Shown: piece by piece, positions 1 through 11,085 of the stretch | Numbering within the stretch: the stretch's first letter is position 1 | How the letters are laid out: every line of letters begins with the position of its first letter | Source of the DNA: Microbacterium sp. | GTDB taxonomy: Bacteria > Actinomycetota > Actinomycetes > Actinomycetales > Microbacteriaceae | DNA: 55,533 bases | Direction: 5' to 3' | NCBI RefSeq assembly: GCF_003248605.1 | Contig: NZ_QFPF01000007.1 | Coordinates: 1-55,533, forward strand | Made by a program: the position numbers and the translations under genes | Notes under the pieces: model-generated | What the model was told of the DNA's origin: nothing | The model's input: the letters and a program-made list of their open reading frames with translations, nothing else | The model's database searches: none

Positions 1-1331
<1,331 letters not shown>

Positions 1332-2204
1332 TCAGAAGACGATGGTGTGGTTGCCGTGCCGGATGACCCGGTCCTCGGCGTGCCACTGCACGGCGCGCGA
1401 GAGCACCGCGCGCTCGACGTACGCCCCGCGGGCCTGCAGGTCGGCGGCAGACATCGAGTGGTCGACGCGGGCGACGTCCTGCTCGATGATCGGTCCCTCG
1501 TCCAGGTCCTTCGTCACGTAGTGCGAGGTCGCGCCGATGAGCTTGACCCCGCGCTCCTTCGCCTTGCGGTACGGGGCTGCCCCGATGAAGGCGGGGAGGA
1601 AGGAGTGGTGGATGTTGATGACCGGGACGCCGACCTCGTCGAGGAAGCCCTCGGAGATGATCTGCATGTAGCGGGCGAGCACGACGAAGTCGACGTTGCC
1701 CTGCACCAGCTCGAGGATCCGCGCCTCCGCCGCGCTCTTGTCGGGCCCCTGCGAGGGCACGTGGAAGAACGGCACACCGAAGGAGCGGACGTCCTCGGCG
1801 ACGTTGGTGTGGTTGGAGATCACCATCGGGATCGTCACCGGCAGCTCGCCGCGGCGGTGACGCCACAGCAGCTCGAGCAGGCAGTGGTCGGACGTCGAGG
1901 CGAGGATCGCCATGCGCTTGGGCACCGACTGGTCGGTGAGCTGCCACTCCAGGCCCATCGCGCCCACGGTCTGGACCAGGTCGACCTCGATGTCGGGCAT
2001 CGCGGCGGCCAGGTCGGCACGGTGGAAGACGACACGCTGGAAGAAGGCGCCGCCGTCGGCGTTGTCGGAGTACTGATCGAGCTGGACGATGTTGCCCTTG
2101 TTGCGGGTGATCAGCGCCGACACGGCCGCGACGATCCCGGGCTTGTCGGGACCGTGCACGATCAGGCAGGCGTGGTCGCGCAGGGCATCGTTGTGCAGGG
2201 TCAT
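1332..2204 (-). CDS. purU: Formyltetrahydrofolate deformylase PurU
   Basis: Hydrolyses 10-formyl-THF to formate and free THF. The protein is 290 aa: an N-terminal ACT domain (about residues 8-85) and a formyltransferase-fold catalytic domain with the HHSFLPAF motif at 199-206 and DEGPIIEQD at 235-243, the usual length and layout. The start at 2204 has GAGGAG 7 nt upstream; a longer in-frame extension to 2312 would run into metF. It lies 10 bp after metF and 24 bp before the LigM-like gene. Here it probably regenerates THF for the O-demethylase by releasing the methyl carbon as formate, rather than serving purine synthesis. Confidence 0.93.
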   Translation of the reverse strand: MTLHNDALRDHACLIVHGPDKPGIVAAVSALITRNKGNIVQLDQYSDNADGGAFFQRVVFHRADLAAAMPDIEVDLVQTVGAMGLEWQLTDQSVPKRMAILASTSDHCLLELLWRHRRGELPVTIPMVISNHTNVAEDVRSFGVPFFHVPSQGPDKSAAEARILELVQGNVDFVVLARYMQIISEGFLDEVGVPVINIHHSFLPAFIGAAPYRKAKERGVKLIGATSHYVTKDLDEGPIIEQDVARVDHSMSAADLQARGAYVERAVLSRAVQWHAEDRVIRHGNHTIVF

Positions 2205-2214
2205 CGGAGGCTCC

Positions 2215-3093
2215 TCAGGACTGAGCGGCGGCGTACTGCCTGGCCCACTCCGAAGTGGCGAGCAGCCCGCCGAATGTATAGAAATGCAGTTTGACACTTC
2301 CTGACGACGCATCCTGCGCCAGCAGGCCGGCCAGGTCGGTGACGAACTGATCGGGTCCCGCGGTGCCCATGAGGTTGGTCAGCGAGAAGCCGTACTTCTT
2401 CACGATCATCGCGTTCGCGCCGATGCCGAAGCGGCGGGCGAAGCCCAGCAGCCGCTTGATGCCCGCGGGGCCCGGGGTTCCGATGCGGATCTGGGTGTTG
2501 ATCCCGCGCGCACGGACCTGATCGATCCAGGCCATGACGGGGTCGGTGTCGAAGGCGAACTGGGTGAGGATGACAGCATCCAAACCCTGCTCTTCGAGGG
2601 CTGCCGATTTGTCTTCGAGGTGGCGCCACAGCACCTCGCTCGAGATGTCGGGGTGGCCCTCGGGGTACCCCGCGATGGAGACCTCGCGCACGCCGTACTT
2701 CTGCAGCAGACCCGAGCGGATCACCGAGAGCGAGTCGGGGTAGGGCCCCTCGGGCTCCGCGGGATCGCCGCCGACGGCGAAGACGTGCTCGGTCGCGCCG
2801 ACCTCCTGCAGCCGCCCGAGGAACTCCTCGAGCTGGTCCTGCGAGGCCAGGCGGCGGGCCGAGATGTGCGGCACCGGGATGAAGCCGGCCTCGAGCACCG
2901 CTTTGGAGGCGGTGACGCGCATGTCGAGGTCTTCGTTGCCGAGGAACGTGACGTTGATCTTGGTCCCCGCGGGGATCGCGTGCGTCGCCTCGAGGAGCCC
3001 CGGCACATCCTTGCCGGTCATCTCGAGCGAGAAGTCGCTCACGAGCTGGAGGGCGGCCGCCTTGTCGACGGGCACGCGGGTGGGTTTCGACAC
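2215..3093 (-). CDS. metF: Methylenetetrahydrofolate reductase MetF
   Basis: Flavoprotein TIM barrel of 292 aa interconverting 5-methyl-THF and 5,10-methylene-THF. Family segments seen include VTFLGNEDL near residue 50, HVFAVGGDP near 105, SIAGYPEGHP near 140 and ILTQFAFD near 177. The start is GTG with GGAAAGGA 9 nt upstream. It is the first gene of the metF-purU-ligM operon, so it probably runs in the oxidative direction, turning methyl-THF from O-demethylation into methylene-THF. A promoter with an overlapping palindrome lies 56-92 bp upstream. This operon copy may be separate from a housekeeping metF used for methionine. Confidence 0.9.
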   Translation of the reverse strand: MSKPTRVPVDKAAALQLVSDFSLEMTGKDVPGLLEATHAIPAGTKINVTFLGNEDLDMRVTASKAVLEAGFIPVPHISARRLASQDQLEEFLGRLQEVGATEHVFAVGGDPAEPEGPYPDSLSVIRSGLLQKYGVREVSIAGYPEGHPDISSEVLWRHLEDKSAALEEQGLDAVILTQFAFDTDPVMAWIDQVRARGINTQIRIGTPGPAGIKRLLGFARRFGIGANAMIVKKYGFSLTNLMGTAGPDQFVTDLAGLLAQDASSGSVKLHFYTFGGLLATSEWARQYAAAQS

Positions 3094-3148
3094 TGATCGT
3101 GGTCCTTTCCGCTCTCAGTCGGTGCGCTTCTCTGCGCCTCCGAGAGGC

Positions 3149-3185
3149 ACTTTACCTATCGCCATAGGGAATGTCCATAGGTAAA
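3149..3185 (-). promoter_or_regulatory. metF-purU-ligM promoter with overlapping operator palindrome
   Basis: On the minus strand a near-consensus promoter reads TGGACA (plus-strand 3172-3177), a 17-bp spacer, and TAAAGT (3149-3154). It is overlapped by a perfect 9-bp inverted repeat, TTTACCTAT at 3151-3159 and ATAGGTAAA at 3177-3185. A further ATAGG at 3164-3168 makes an inner CCTAT/ATAGG palindrome. The arrangement fits repression by occlusion. The MarR protein encoded just upstream (3267-3818) is the obvious candidate regulator, by inference only. The rest of the 3094-3266 gap holds only the metF ribosome binding site. Confidence 0.75.
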
Positions 3186-3266
3186 GCGGAAACGCGCCGA
3201 ACAGGGTGATCTCCAGTCTCGCGCGCAGTTCGTGCGGGCACCGGGCCGCTTCGACTCAGCGGGAGT

Positions 3267-3818
3267 TCAGCGCCCGGCGGTGGGCGTGCCCGTCGTCGCC
3301 GGGGCCTCGATGACGACATCGGCCGGCGCATCGCGCACCTGCTCGATCATGCGTCGCAGCAGCGCGTTCAGCTGTTGGATGTGCTCGGGGTCGAGTCCCT
3401 CGTGGATGAGGTGCTGGCCGCTCATCGAGATCGGGAGCATGTCGTGATGCATCTGAGCGCCCGAGGGGGTGAGGAACATGGGGCGCGAGCCGCGAGGGCC
3501 CTCGACGAGACGGATCAGCCCGCGGGCCTGCAGGGTGGTGACGCTCTTGGAGACGACCGCCTTGTTCACCCCGATGAACTCCGACACCTCGGTGGCCGAG
3601 GAGCCCGGCCGCAGGGCGAGCACGGAGATCACCCGCCAGTCGTTGGTGCCGAGTCGGAATCGCCGCCTCAGCTCGTGCGACTCGCGCCACACCAGGGCGT
3701 TCGAGAGCAGGGCGAGCAGGCGCGGGGTGAAATTCTCCGGGTCGATGATCTCTCCGAGGGGCTCGGTGACGATGTCGTCGTCCTGCGAGGTGGCGCGTGT
3801 CGGTGTGCTTCCGGCCAT
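3267..3818 (-). CDS. MarR-family transcriptional regulator
   Basis: 183-aa winged-helix protein. The helix-turn-helix region (WRVISVLALRPGSSATEVSEFIGVNKAVVSKSV in two pieces, residues about 60-92) is followed by a wing with RGLIRLVEGPRGSRP, typical of MarR. The start ATG at 3818 has GGAGGGGAG upstream. N- and C-terminal tails (residues 1-25 and 165-183) are low-complexity. It sits between the aldehyde dehydrogenase gene and metF on the same strand, and palindromes with shared TTTAC/GTAAA and CCTAT/ATAGG words lie in front of both neighbours. It probably controls both in response to an aromatic ligand; the ligand cannot be read from sequence. Confidence 0.88.
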   Translation of the reverse strand: MAGSTPTRATSQDDDIVTEPLGEIIDPENFTPRLLALLSNALVWRESHELRRRFRLGTNDWRVISVLALRPGSSATEVSEFIGVNKAVVSKSVTTLQARGLIRLVEGPRGSRPMFLTPSGAQMHHDMLPISMSGQHLIHEGLDPEHIQQLNALLRRMIEQVRDAPADVVIEAPATTGTPTAGR

Positions 3819-3854
3819 GCTGCTCCCCTCCGTTCGATCGAGTGTGCCAGACGA

Positions 3855-3892
3855 ACGCGGGATCCGACCGCAGCGGCGGCCGGATCCCGCGT
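3855..3892 (-). terminator. Stem-loop after aldehyde dehydrogenase gene
   Basis: Perfect 12-bp inverted repeat, ACGCGGGATCCG at 3855-3866 and its complement at 3881-3892, with a 14-nt loop. It lies between the end of the aldehyde dehydrogenase gene and the start of marR on the same strand. There is no clear T-run, so it may be an intrinsic terminator of the GC-rich actinobacterial kind or a processing stem. Confidence 0.6.
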
Positions 3893-3915
3893 ATGGGTCC
3901 GAGTGGACGGCGCGG

Positions 3916-5412
3916 TCAGTGCGCCATGGCGGCCAGCGCCTCGGGGTCGATCGTGGCGATCGACCGGGTGTCCTGGAACGCGCGGATGCCCTCGATGCCC
4001 TGCTCGCGGCCGATGCCCGACTGCTTCATACCGCCGAACGGCGCGCGAAGGTCGAGACGGGTGGCGCCGTGGTCGTTGACCCAGACGTAGCCGCAGACCA
4101 GCTGCGAGCCCACGCGCTGCGCCGCCTCGGGCGATGCGGTCCACACCGAACCGCACAGTCCTCCCCAGGTGTCGTTCGCGAGCCGGACGGCTTCCTCCTC
4201 GGTGTCGAACGGGATGAGGGGGATGACGGGGCCGAACTGCTCCTGCGTGACCACGCGCAGCTGCGGGTCGGGATCGACGACGAGTGCGGGACGCAGGAAG
4301 TTGCCGCCCGCGAGGTCGCCGCCCGGAAGCTCGCCGTACTCGCGCACGTCGGCTCCGGCATCCTTCGCCTCCTGGATGATCTCCTCGACGAAGGCCTTCT
4401 GCGCCGCCTGGTGCAGGGGGCCCATCGTCGTGCCCTCGTCGAGGCCGTAGCCGATCTTCACCTTCTCGAGGCGGGCCGCAAGGCCTGCAACCAGCTCGTC
4501 GAGCCGCGAGCGATGCACGAAGACGCGCTTGGCGTTCATGCAGATCTGGCCCGTCGTGTCGTAGATCGCCGCAAACAGGCGGTCGAGGTGCGCGTCGTCG
4601 AGGATCGCGTCATCGAGGAACACCGCCGCGTCGTTGCCGCCGAGCTCAAGGGTCACGCGCGTGAGCGTCTTCGAGGCCATCTCCATGATGCGCTTGCCGC
4701 CGTTCACCGATCCCGTGAAGCACACCTTCGCGATGTCGGGGTTCTGGATGAGACCCGCCATGTTCTCGTCGCGCCCCGTGACGACGTTCAGCACGCCCGG
4801 CGGAAGCTTCGCGGCGACGCGCTGGACGACGCGCGTCGTGGCCAGGGGCGCCGAGGGCGGCGGCTTGACGATCGCGGTATTGCCCGCGAGCAGCGCGTGC
4901 GGAAGGGATGCCCCGAGGATGGCGATCGGCCAGTTGAACGGGACGATGACGGTGACCACGCCGAGGGGCTGGTAGGCCACCTCGGTCGAGACCGGGATGT
5001 GCCGGGGAACGACCGGCAGGGTCTTGGTGGCATCGACCTCGTCGGCGTGCATGAGGGCGAGATTCCAGCGGATCTCGAACACGAGGGCGTCGATGAAACC
5101 CTCGAACGCGATCTTTCCGTTCTCCTGCGACAGGATCGCGGCGTCGTCGCCGCGTTCGTCGGCGATGCCCGCGATCGCCTCGGCCATGGCGGCCGCGCGC
5201 TCCTGCGGGGTGAGGGCGCTCCACGCCGGGAACGCCGCGTTCGCGGCGGCGACGGCGTCGGCGACATCCTCGGTCGACGCGGCCGCGGCCTCGCCCACCA
5301 CGACACCGGGTTTTGCGGGATCGGCGATCGACAGCACGTCGTCCGTGAACCGCTCCTCACCCCCGATGAACAAACCGGTCCGCACTCCCGCGGCCGTGAC
5401 GGTCTCGCTCAT
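3916..5412 (-). CDS. NAD(P)-dependent aldehyde dehydrogenase (vanillin/benzaldehyde dehydrogenase-like)
   Basis: 498-aa ALDH-superfamily enzyme oxidising an aldehyde to its acid. The oxyanion-hole Asn is in PFNW (residue 160), the general-base Glu in TLELGGN (256) and the catalytic Cys in TTGQICMN (291); length is normal. The start ATG at 5412 is preceded by GAGAGGTGG. It sits beside an aromatic O-demethylase operon and a MarR gene, which suggests an aromatic aldehyde such as vanillin or protocatechualdehyde as substrate. It is also divergent from a transketolase pair, so a sugar-derived or C1-type aldehyde cannot be excluded. Confidence 0.85.
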   Translation of the reverse strand: MSETVTAAGVRTGLFIGGEERFTDDVLSIADPAKPGVVVGEAAAASTEDVADAVAAANAAFPAWSALTPQERAAAMAEAIAGIADERGDDAAILSQENGKIAFEGFIDALVFEIRWNLALMHADEVDATKTLPVVPRHIPVSTEVAYQPLGVVTVIVPFNWPIAILGASLPHALLAGNTAIVKPPPSAPLATTRVVQRVAAKLPPGVLNVVTGRDENMAGLIQNPDIAKVCFTGSVNGGKRIMEMASKTLTRVTLELGGNDAAVFLDDAILDDAHLDRLFAAIYDTTGQICMNAKRVFVHRSRLDELVAGLAARLEKVKIGYGLDEGTTMGPLHQAAQKAFVEEIIQEAKDAGADVREYGELPGGDLAGGNFLRPALVVDPDPQLRVVTQEQFGPVIPLIPFDTEEEAVRLANDTWGGLCGSVWTASPEAAQRVGSQLVCGYVWVNDHGATRLDLRAPFGGMKQSGIGREQGIEGIRAFQDTRSIATIDPEALAAMAH

Positions 5413-5563
5413 TTCGACATTCCACCTCTCTGTGTGTGTCTTGATTCTCGCCGATGCCGAAGCACCTGCACCCGTGTGTCCCGGATCTCGGACACACCGG
5501 CTCGCGACGCCGTCGCAACAGGAAGAATCCCTGTGTCTCCGGTCGTCGCTGACCCCAGAAGAT

Positions 5564-5631
5564 ACCTATCTGCGTCGGTAAACAAGTTTAGAAGCATTCC
5601 TGTTTACTTGTAAATAGGACCGTGCTACGGT
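5564..5631. promoter_or_regulatory. Divergent promoter/operator region between aldehyde dehydrogenase and transketolase genes
   Basis: The 5413-5730 gap (318 bp) holds no convincing gene. It contains nested symmetry: CCTAT at 5565-5569 and ATAGG at 5614-5618 flank GTAAACA at 5578-5584 and TGTTTAC at 5601-5607. Within this are two local palindromes, TAAACAAGTTTA (5579-5590) and TTTACTTGTAAA (5603-5614). A plausible plus-strand promoter is TTTACT (5603-5608), 17 bp, TACGGT (5626-5631), driving the transketolase genes. The same words occur in the metF operator, so a shared MarR regulator is likely. The transketolase ribosome binding site GAGGAGG is at about 5718-5724. Confidence 0.65.
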
Positions 5632-5730
5632 CGCACCACCGAGACGCCCCGCGGGGCGGACGACGACGACGTCGACCGGTGCGCACAGCGCCGGATTCGA
5701 CATCCGTGTCATTCAATGAGGAGGCATGTG

Positions 5731-6606
5731 ATGAGTACGCAGACCCTGCACGCGGGCGAGCGACACAGCGTGGCCGAGCTCGAGGAGCTGGCATTCGAGC
5801 TGCGCGCGAAGCTGCTGCACCTGTGCGGCACCTACGAGGGGGCCGTGCACATCGGCGGCGACCTGTCGTCGGCCGACATCCTGACGGCGCTGTTCCACTA
5901 CGGGCTCGAGGTCGACCCGAGCGACATCGCCAACCCGGCGCGCGACCGGTTCGTGCTGAGCAAGGGCCACGCCGCGGTCTGCATGTACATCGCGATGGCG
6001 ATGCGCGGATTCTTCTCCTACGACGGCATCGTCGACACCTACGGGCAGCTCGACTCCGCCTACGGCATGCACCCGTGCAAGGTGCAGCTGCCGGGTGTCG
6101 AGGCCTCGACGGGCTCGCTCGGGCACGGTCTGCCCCTCGCCGTCGGGATGGCGCTGAGCGCGCGCGGGCGCGGCGAGACCCACCGCGTGGTCACCCTCAT
6201 GGGCGACGGCGAGACCGGGGAGGGATCGGTCTGGGAGGCCGCGCTCGCCGCGAGCTCGAACAGGCTGGGCAACCTCGTGGCCGTCATCGACCGCAATCGG
6301 CAGCTGATGACGAGCTTCGATGAGGAGCGCGTCACGCTCGAGCCCTACACCGACAAGTGGGCGGCCTTCGGCTGGAACGTCGTCCACATCGACGGCCACG
6401 ACATGGGCGCGCTCGTCTCCGCGATCGACGGGCTGCCGGCGACCGACAGCGACAAGCCGACCGTGATCGTCGCCGAGACGATCAAGGGCAAGGGTGTCGA
6501 CTTCATGGAGCACAACCTCGCCTGGCACGCCGGCTCGCTCGGCGCCGCCGATCTCGAACGAGCGATGGCGGCGTTGAACGCCACGCGAGAGAAGGAGTCC
6601 CTCTGA
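5731..6606 (+). CDS. Transketolase, N-terminal (thiamine diphosphate-binding) subunit
   Basis: 291-aa first half of a two-gene transketolase that transfers a two-carbon ketol unit between sugar phosphates. The thiamine diphosphate/metal motif is visible as GDGE (158-161) through DRNRQ (187-191), with SKGHAA near 77 and the STGSLGHGL segment near 126. ATG 5731 was chosen over 5716 because GAGGAGG sits 6 nt before it. Its stop overlaps the start of the C-terminal subunit. Split transketolases are common in carbohydrate catabolic clusters, and a sugar ABC importer follows here. A specialised substrate is likely but unknown. Confidence 0.92.
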   Translation: MSTQTLHAGERHSVAELEELAFELRAKLLHLCGTYEGAVHIGGDLSSADILTALFHYGLEVDPSDIANPARDRFVLSKGHAAVCMYIAMAMRGFFSYDGIVDTYGQLDSAYGMHPCKVQLPGVEASTGSLGHGLPLAVGMALSARGRGETHRVVTLMGDGETGEGSVWEAALAASSNRLGNLVAVIDRNRQLMTSFDEERVTLEPYTDKWAAFGWNVVHIDGHDMGALVSAIDGLPATDSDKPTVIVAETIKGKGVDFMEHNLAWHAGSLGAADLERAMAALNATREKESL

Positions 6607-7565
6607 TGCCCGTCACCTTCACCTTCGGAGACTTCCTCGGCGCGCGGTCCGTCATCGGCACCACGCTCGCCGAGCTCGGCGAAGAACACGAGAACCTCTG
6701 GGTCCTCACCCCCGACATCGGGGCGACCCTCGTCGAGTTCCGCGACACGTACCCCGAGCGCTTCCTCGACGTCGGCCTGTCCGAGCAGGCCTGCGTCGGT
6801 ATCGCCGCCGGCCTCGCCTACGACGGCAACATCCCCGTCGTGTCGGGGATGCTGCCCTTCCTCTCCATGCGGGCCCTCGAGCAGGTGCGCACCGATGTCT
6901 GCTACCCCAACCTGCCCGTGAAGATCATCGGCACGCACGGCGGTCTGGTGGGCAACGGCGGGTCCACGCACTACGCGGTCGAGGATCTCGCGCTGATGTG
7001 CGCACTGACGAACATGACGGTCACCTCGATCGGCGACCCGCTCATGGTGGGGGAGATCATCCGACAGTCGATGGCGATGAGCGGGCCGATCTACATCCGC
7101 CTCGCCGTCGGCAAGAAGGACAAGGTGCTCTACGAGCCCGGTCAGCACGAGGTGCGCATCGGCAAGGGCATCGTCGCACGCGAGGGCACCGACGCGACGA
7201 TCTTCACGCACGGCACGGTCGTGGCGCAGGCCCTCGATGCGGCCGACGAGCTCGCGAAGGACGGTCGCAGCATCCGCGTCGTCGACATGTTCACCCTCAA
7301 GCCGATCGACGAGGAGCTCATCGTGCGCTCGGCAGCGGAGACCGGCGGGCGGTTCGTCGTGCTGGAGGACCACCTCGCCTACGGCGGCCTCGCCTCGCGC
7401 GTCGCCGACGTCGTCGCCGACCGCGGGGTCCGGCTGGAGGCGTTCGAACGCCTCGGCATCCCTCAGGTGTACGCGGGCTTCGGCGAGGACGAGCAGCTGC
7501 GCGACAAGCACGGGTACGGGCTCGCCGCGACGGTCGCCGCCCTGCGCCGGGTCATCGCGGCCTGA
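6606..7565 (+). CDS. Transketolase, C-terminal (pyrimidine-binding) subunit
   Basis: 319-aa second half of the split transketolase, with a pyrimidine-binding domain (about 5-170) and the C-terminal transketolase domain (about 190-310). The Glu that activates thiamine is E60 in VGLSEQACVG. It starts inside the stop codon of the N-terminal subunit (TGATG), as expected for 1:1 translation. Length and motifs are normal, so the heteromeric enzyme should be active. Confidence 0.92.
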   Translation: MPVTFTFGDFLGARSVIGTTLAELGEEHENLWVLTPDIGATLVEFRDTYPERFLDVGLSEQACVGIAAGLAYDGNIPVVSGMLPFLSMRALEQVRTDVCYPNLPVKIIGTHGGLVGNGGSTHYAVEDLALMCALTNMTVTSIGDPLMVGEIIRQSMAMSGPIYIRLAVGKKDKVLYEPGQHEVRIGKGIVAREGTDATIFTHGTVVAQALDAADELAKDGRSIRVVDMFTLKPIDEELIVRSAAETGGRFVVLEDHLAYGGLASRVADVVADRGVRLEAFERLGIPQVYAGFGEDEQLRDKHGYGLAATVAALRRVIAA

Positions 7566-7596
7566 GCTTCCTGCCCCGCGCTCAACGGAGAGACGA

Positions 7597-8596
7597 ATGA
7601 GAACAGTAGCCGTCACCAAGATCGGCAGCCTGCGCGATCCCGACGAGACCCGGCGCGGCCGGATCGGCGTCGTGGACTTCCCCGACCAGCCGCTCGGGCC
7701 CGAGGACGTGCGCATCCGCGTCGCGTACTCGGCGATCTGCGGATCCGACCCGCACCTCGCGGAGGGTTTCTTCGGCACCGACGTGCCGATCGGGCTCGGA
7801 CACGAGCTGTCGGGCGTCGTGGAGGCGCTCGGTGAGCGCGCGCACCGCAACGGGCTGCGGATCGGCGACCGCGTGGCCGGCAACTTCCTGCGCTTCTGCG
7901 GCACGTGCCGTCCCTGCCAGGAGGGCAGGCAGCAGTTCTGCGAGCACATCCAGGACTACAACCGGCCCGGCATGGCCGAGACCGTCACCTGGCACGAGTC
8001 CCAGGTCTACCGGCTGCCCGACGAGGTCTCGCTGCGCACCTGATGAGGATGAACGGCGCGACGAGCCTCACGATGATCGAGCCGATCGCCGCCCGTCGCG
8101 ACATGGCGCGCCGGCACGGCGCCGAGCATGTCATCGACCCCGTCGGCGAGGACCAACGCGCGCGCTCCGAAGAGATCACCGGCGGGCGCGGGTACGACAT
8201 CGTCATCGACGCCTCGGGGTCCACGCGCGCCGTGCGCGGGCTGCTCGACATCGCGGCCAAGGGGGCGACCGTGATCTACGGAGCGATGTATCCCCACGAT
8301 TTCGAGATGCCGCTCAACCTCTCGGACCACCTGTACCTGAAAGAGCTGACTCTCACCGGCGTGTTCGTCTCGCCCTACGCCTTTCCCCGAGCGCTGCAGA
8401 TCCTCCCGCACCTCGCCGTCGACGAGCTGACCGCCGCCGTGTTCGACCTCGACGACGCCACCGAGGCCTTTGCGGTGCACGTCAGCGGCGCACACCCCAA
8501 GGTCTTGATCCGCTGCAACCGGCTGGAGGACGGCATCCACGATTCGGCGTCGACGGCGGATGCTGTCGACGAGGTGTTCGCGGGGGGAGGTCTGGC

Positions 8597-8600
<4 letters not shown>
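7597..8600 (+). pseudogene. Zinc-dependent alcohol/polyol dehydrogenase with internal deletion and frameshift
   Basis: Medium-chain dehydrogenase in two frames. The first part (7597-8042, 148 codons, CGGAGAG upstream) has the catalytic-zinc region AICGSDPH and GHELSG and the four-Cys structural zinc site CGTCRPCQEGRQQFC, then stops at TGA after LPDEVSLRT. Homology resumes in another frame at about 8034 with AHLMRMNGATSLTMIEP and continues to 8600. Between the two, family members have about 35-40 residues that include the GxGxxG NAD-binding loop; these are absent here. The encoded enzyme cannot bind cofactor normally. The deletion may be real or an assembly error. The context suggests a sugar-alcohol dehydrogenase. 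Confidence 0.85.
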
Positions 8601-10125
<1,525 letters not shown>

Positions 10126-10129
<4 letters not shown>

Positions 10130-11001
10130 CCACCACACGCAACCCCGGACTGGAGGATGCCGCCGACGCACCAGGTGACCAACCAGCCGCCGCCGCTGGT
10201 GGACCACGACGTCTACACCGGCGACCTCGCCCTGGCCGAGACCGTCCGCCGTTCGACCTGTCGGTCGCGGCGACATCAGCGCTCGCGGGGGCGGTCGCGG
10301 CATCCCTCATGCTCGGGGGGATGCCCGTGGCGCTCGCCATCCTGATCGCCATCATCGTCGGCACGCTCATCGGTCTGGCCAACGGCCTGTTGGTGGCGTA
10401 CCTGAACCTGTCGGCGTTCGTGGCGACGCTCGCGACGCTGACCTCGGTCACGGGCCTGGCATTCCTCGTCACCAACGGCACGACCCTCTTCAACCTCCCC
10501 GCCGAGTTCAACGTGCTCGGCCAGGGCCGCTTCCTCGAGATCCCGCTGCCGGTCTTCTTCGCCATCGCGATCTCGCTCGTGCTGTGGTTCGTGCTCCGCT
10601 ACACGACCCTCGGCCGGCGCTGGTACGCCACGGGCGGCAACGCGGAGGTGTCGCGTCTGTCGGGTGTCAACGTGCGGGTCGCGCGGCTCACCGCCTTCAC
10701 CGTCGCGGGGATGGTGTCGGCGATCGGTGGCATCCTGCTCGCCGCCCGGCTCGGCAGCGCGAGCGCGGTGCAGGGCGAGGACAACCTGCTCTTCTCCGTC
10801 GCCGCGGTCTTCCTCGGCATGACGGTCATCCGCTCGGGCGCCGCGAACATCGTCGGCACGATGGTGGGCGTCGCGATCATCGGCGTCATGAGCAACGGGC
10901 TGAACATCCTCGGCGTCAACGCGTACGTGCAGCAGGTCGTGACGGGCCTGATCATCATCGCCGCCGTGACCCTGTCGTCGTTCAAGAACCGGGAGCGGTA
11001 G
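10126..11001 (+). CDS. Sugar ABC transporter permease (RbsC type) with aberrant chimeric N-terminus
   Basis: 291-aa open frame. From about residue 44 (FDLSVAATSALAG) onwards it is a normal RbsC-like permease with about six hydrophobic segments and the EAA-like GGNAEVSRLSGVN loop. The family normally has about 70-90 preceding residues with two membrane helices and an (I)DLSVG motif. Here residues 10-43 are instead a hydrophilic Pro/Arg/Ala-rich stretch. That stretch is the wrong-frame reading of a segment which in another frame encodes an AidB-like N-terminus (10157-10251). The transporter is probably inactive as it stands. Rearrangement or misassembly are both possible. Confidence 0.75.
10157..10251 (+). 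other. AidB/acyl-CoA dehydrogenase N-terminal fragment embedded in permease gene
   Basis: In the frame of position 10157 the DNA encodes MPPTHQVTNQPPPLVD followed by HDVYTGDLALAETVRR. This matches the characteristic start of AidB-type acyl-CoA dehydrogenases (THxVxNQxPPLxxxN/DxxxxDxxLxEAV). The similarity stops sharply at about 10251, where sequence encoding the permease DLSV motif begins. No other part of an aidB gene is in the window. The identification rests on motif recognition, not a search. Confidence 0.6.
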
Positions 11002-11085
11002 CCGCCCGGCACCCCTCCCACCGGGCGCCCCCCACGTGTGCCCGGGCACCAGGAAAACACGCAACTGCAACAAAGGAGTGGACAA

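Noticed and set aside
5409..5597. A 62-codon minus-strand frame ending in the aldehyde dehydrogenase start (ATGA overlap), a possible leader peptide
   Set aside because: It begins inside the operator palindromes, has no ribosome binding site and no codon pattern distinct from non-coding sequence. The overlap with the start is probably chance.
3469..5613. A 714-codon open frame on the plus strand opposite the aldehyde dehydrogenase gene
   Set aside because: It is antisense to a clearly conserved enzyme, its Arg/Asp/Gly-rich translation has no recognisable motif, and such open frames are expected opposite GC-rich coding DNA.
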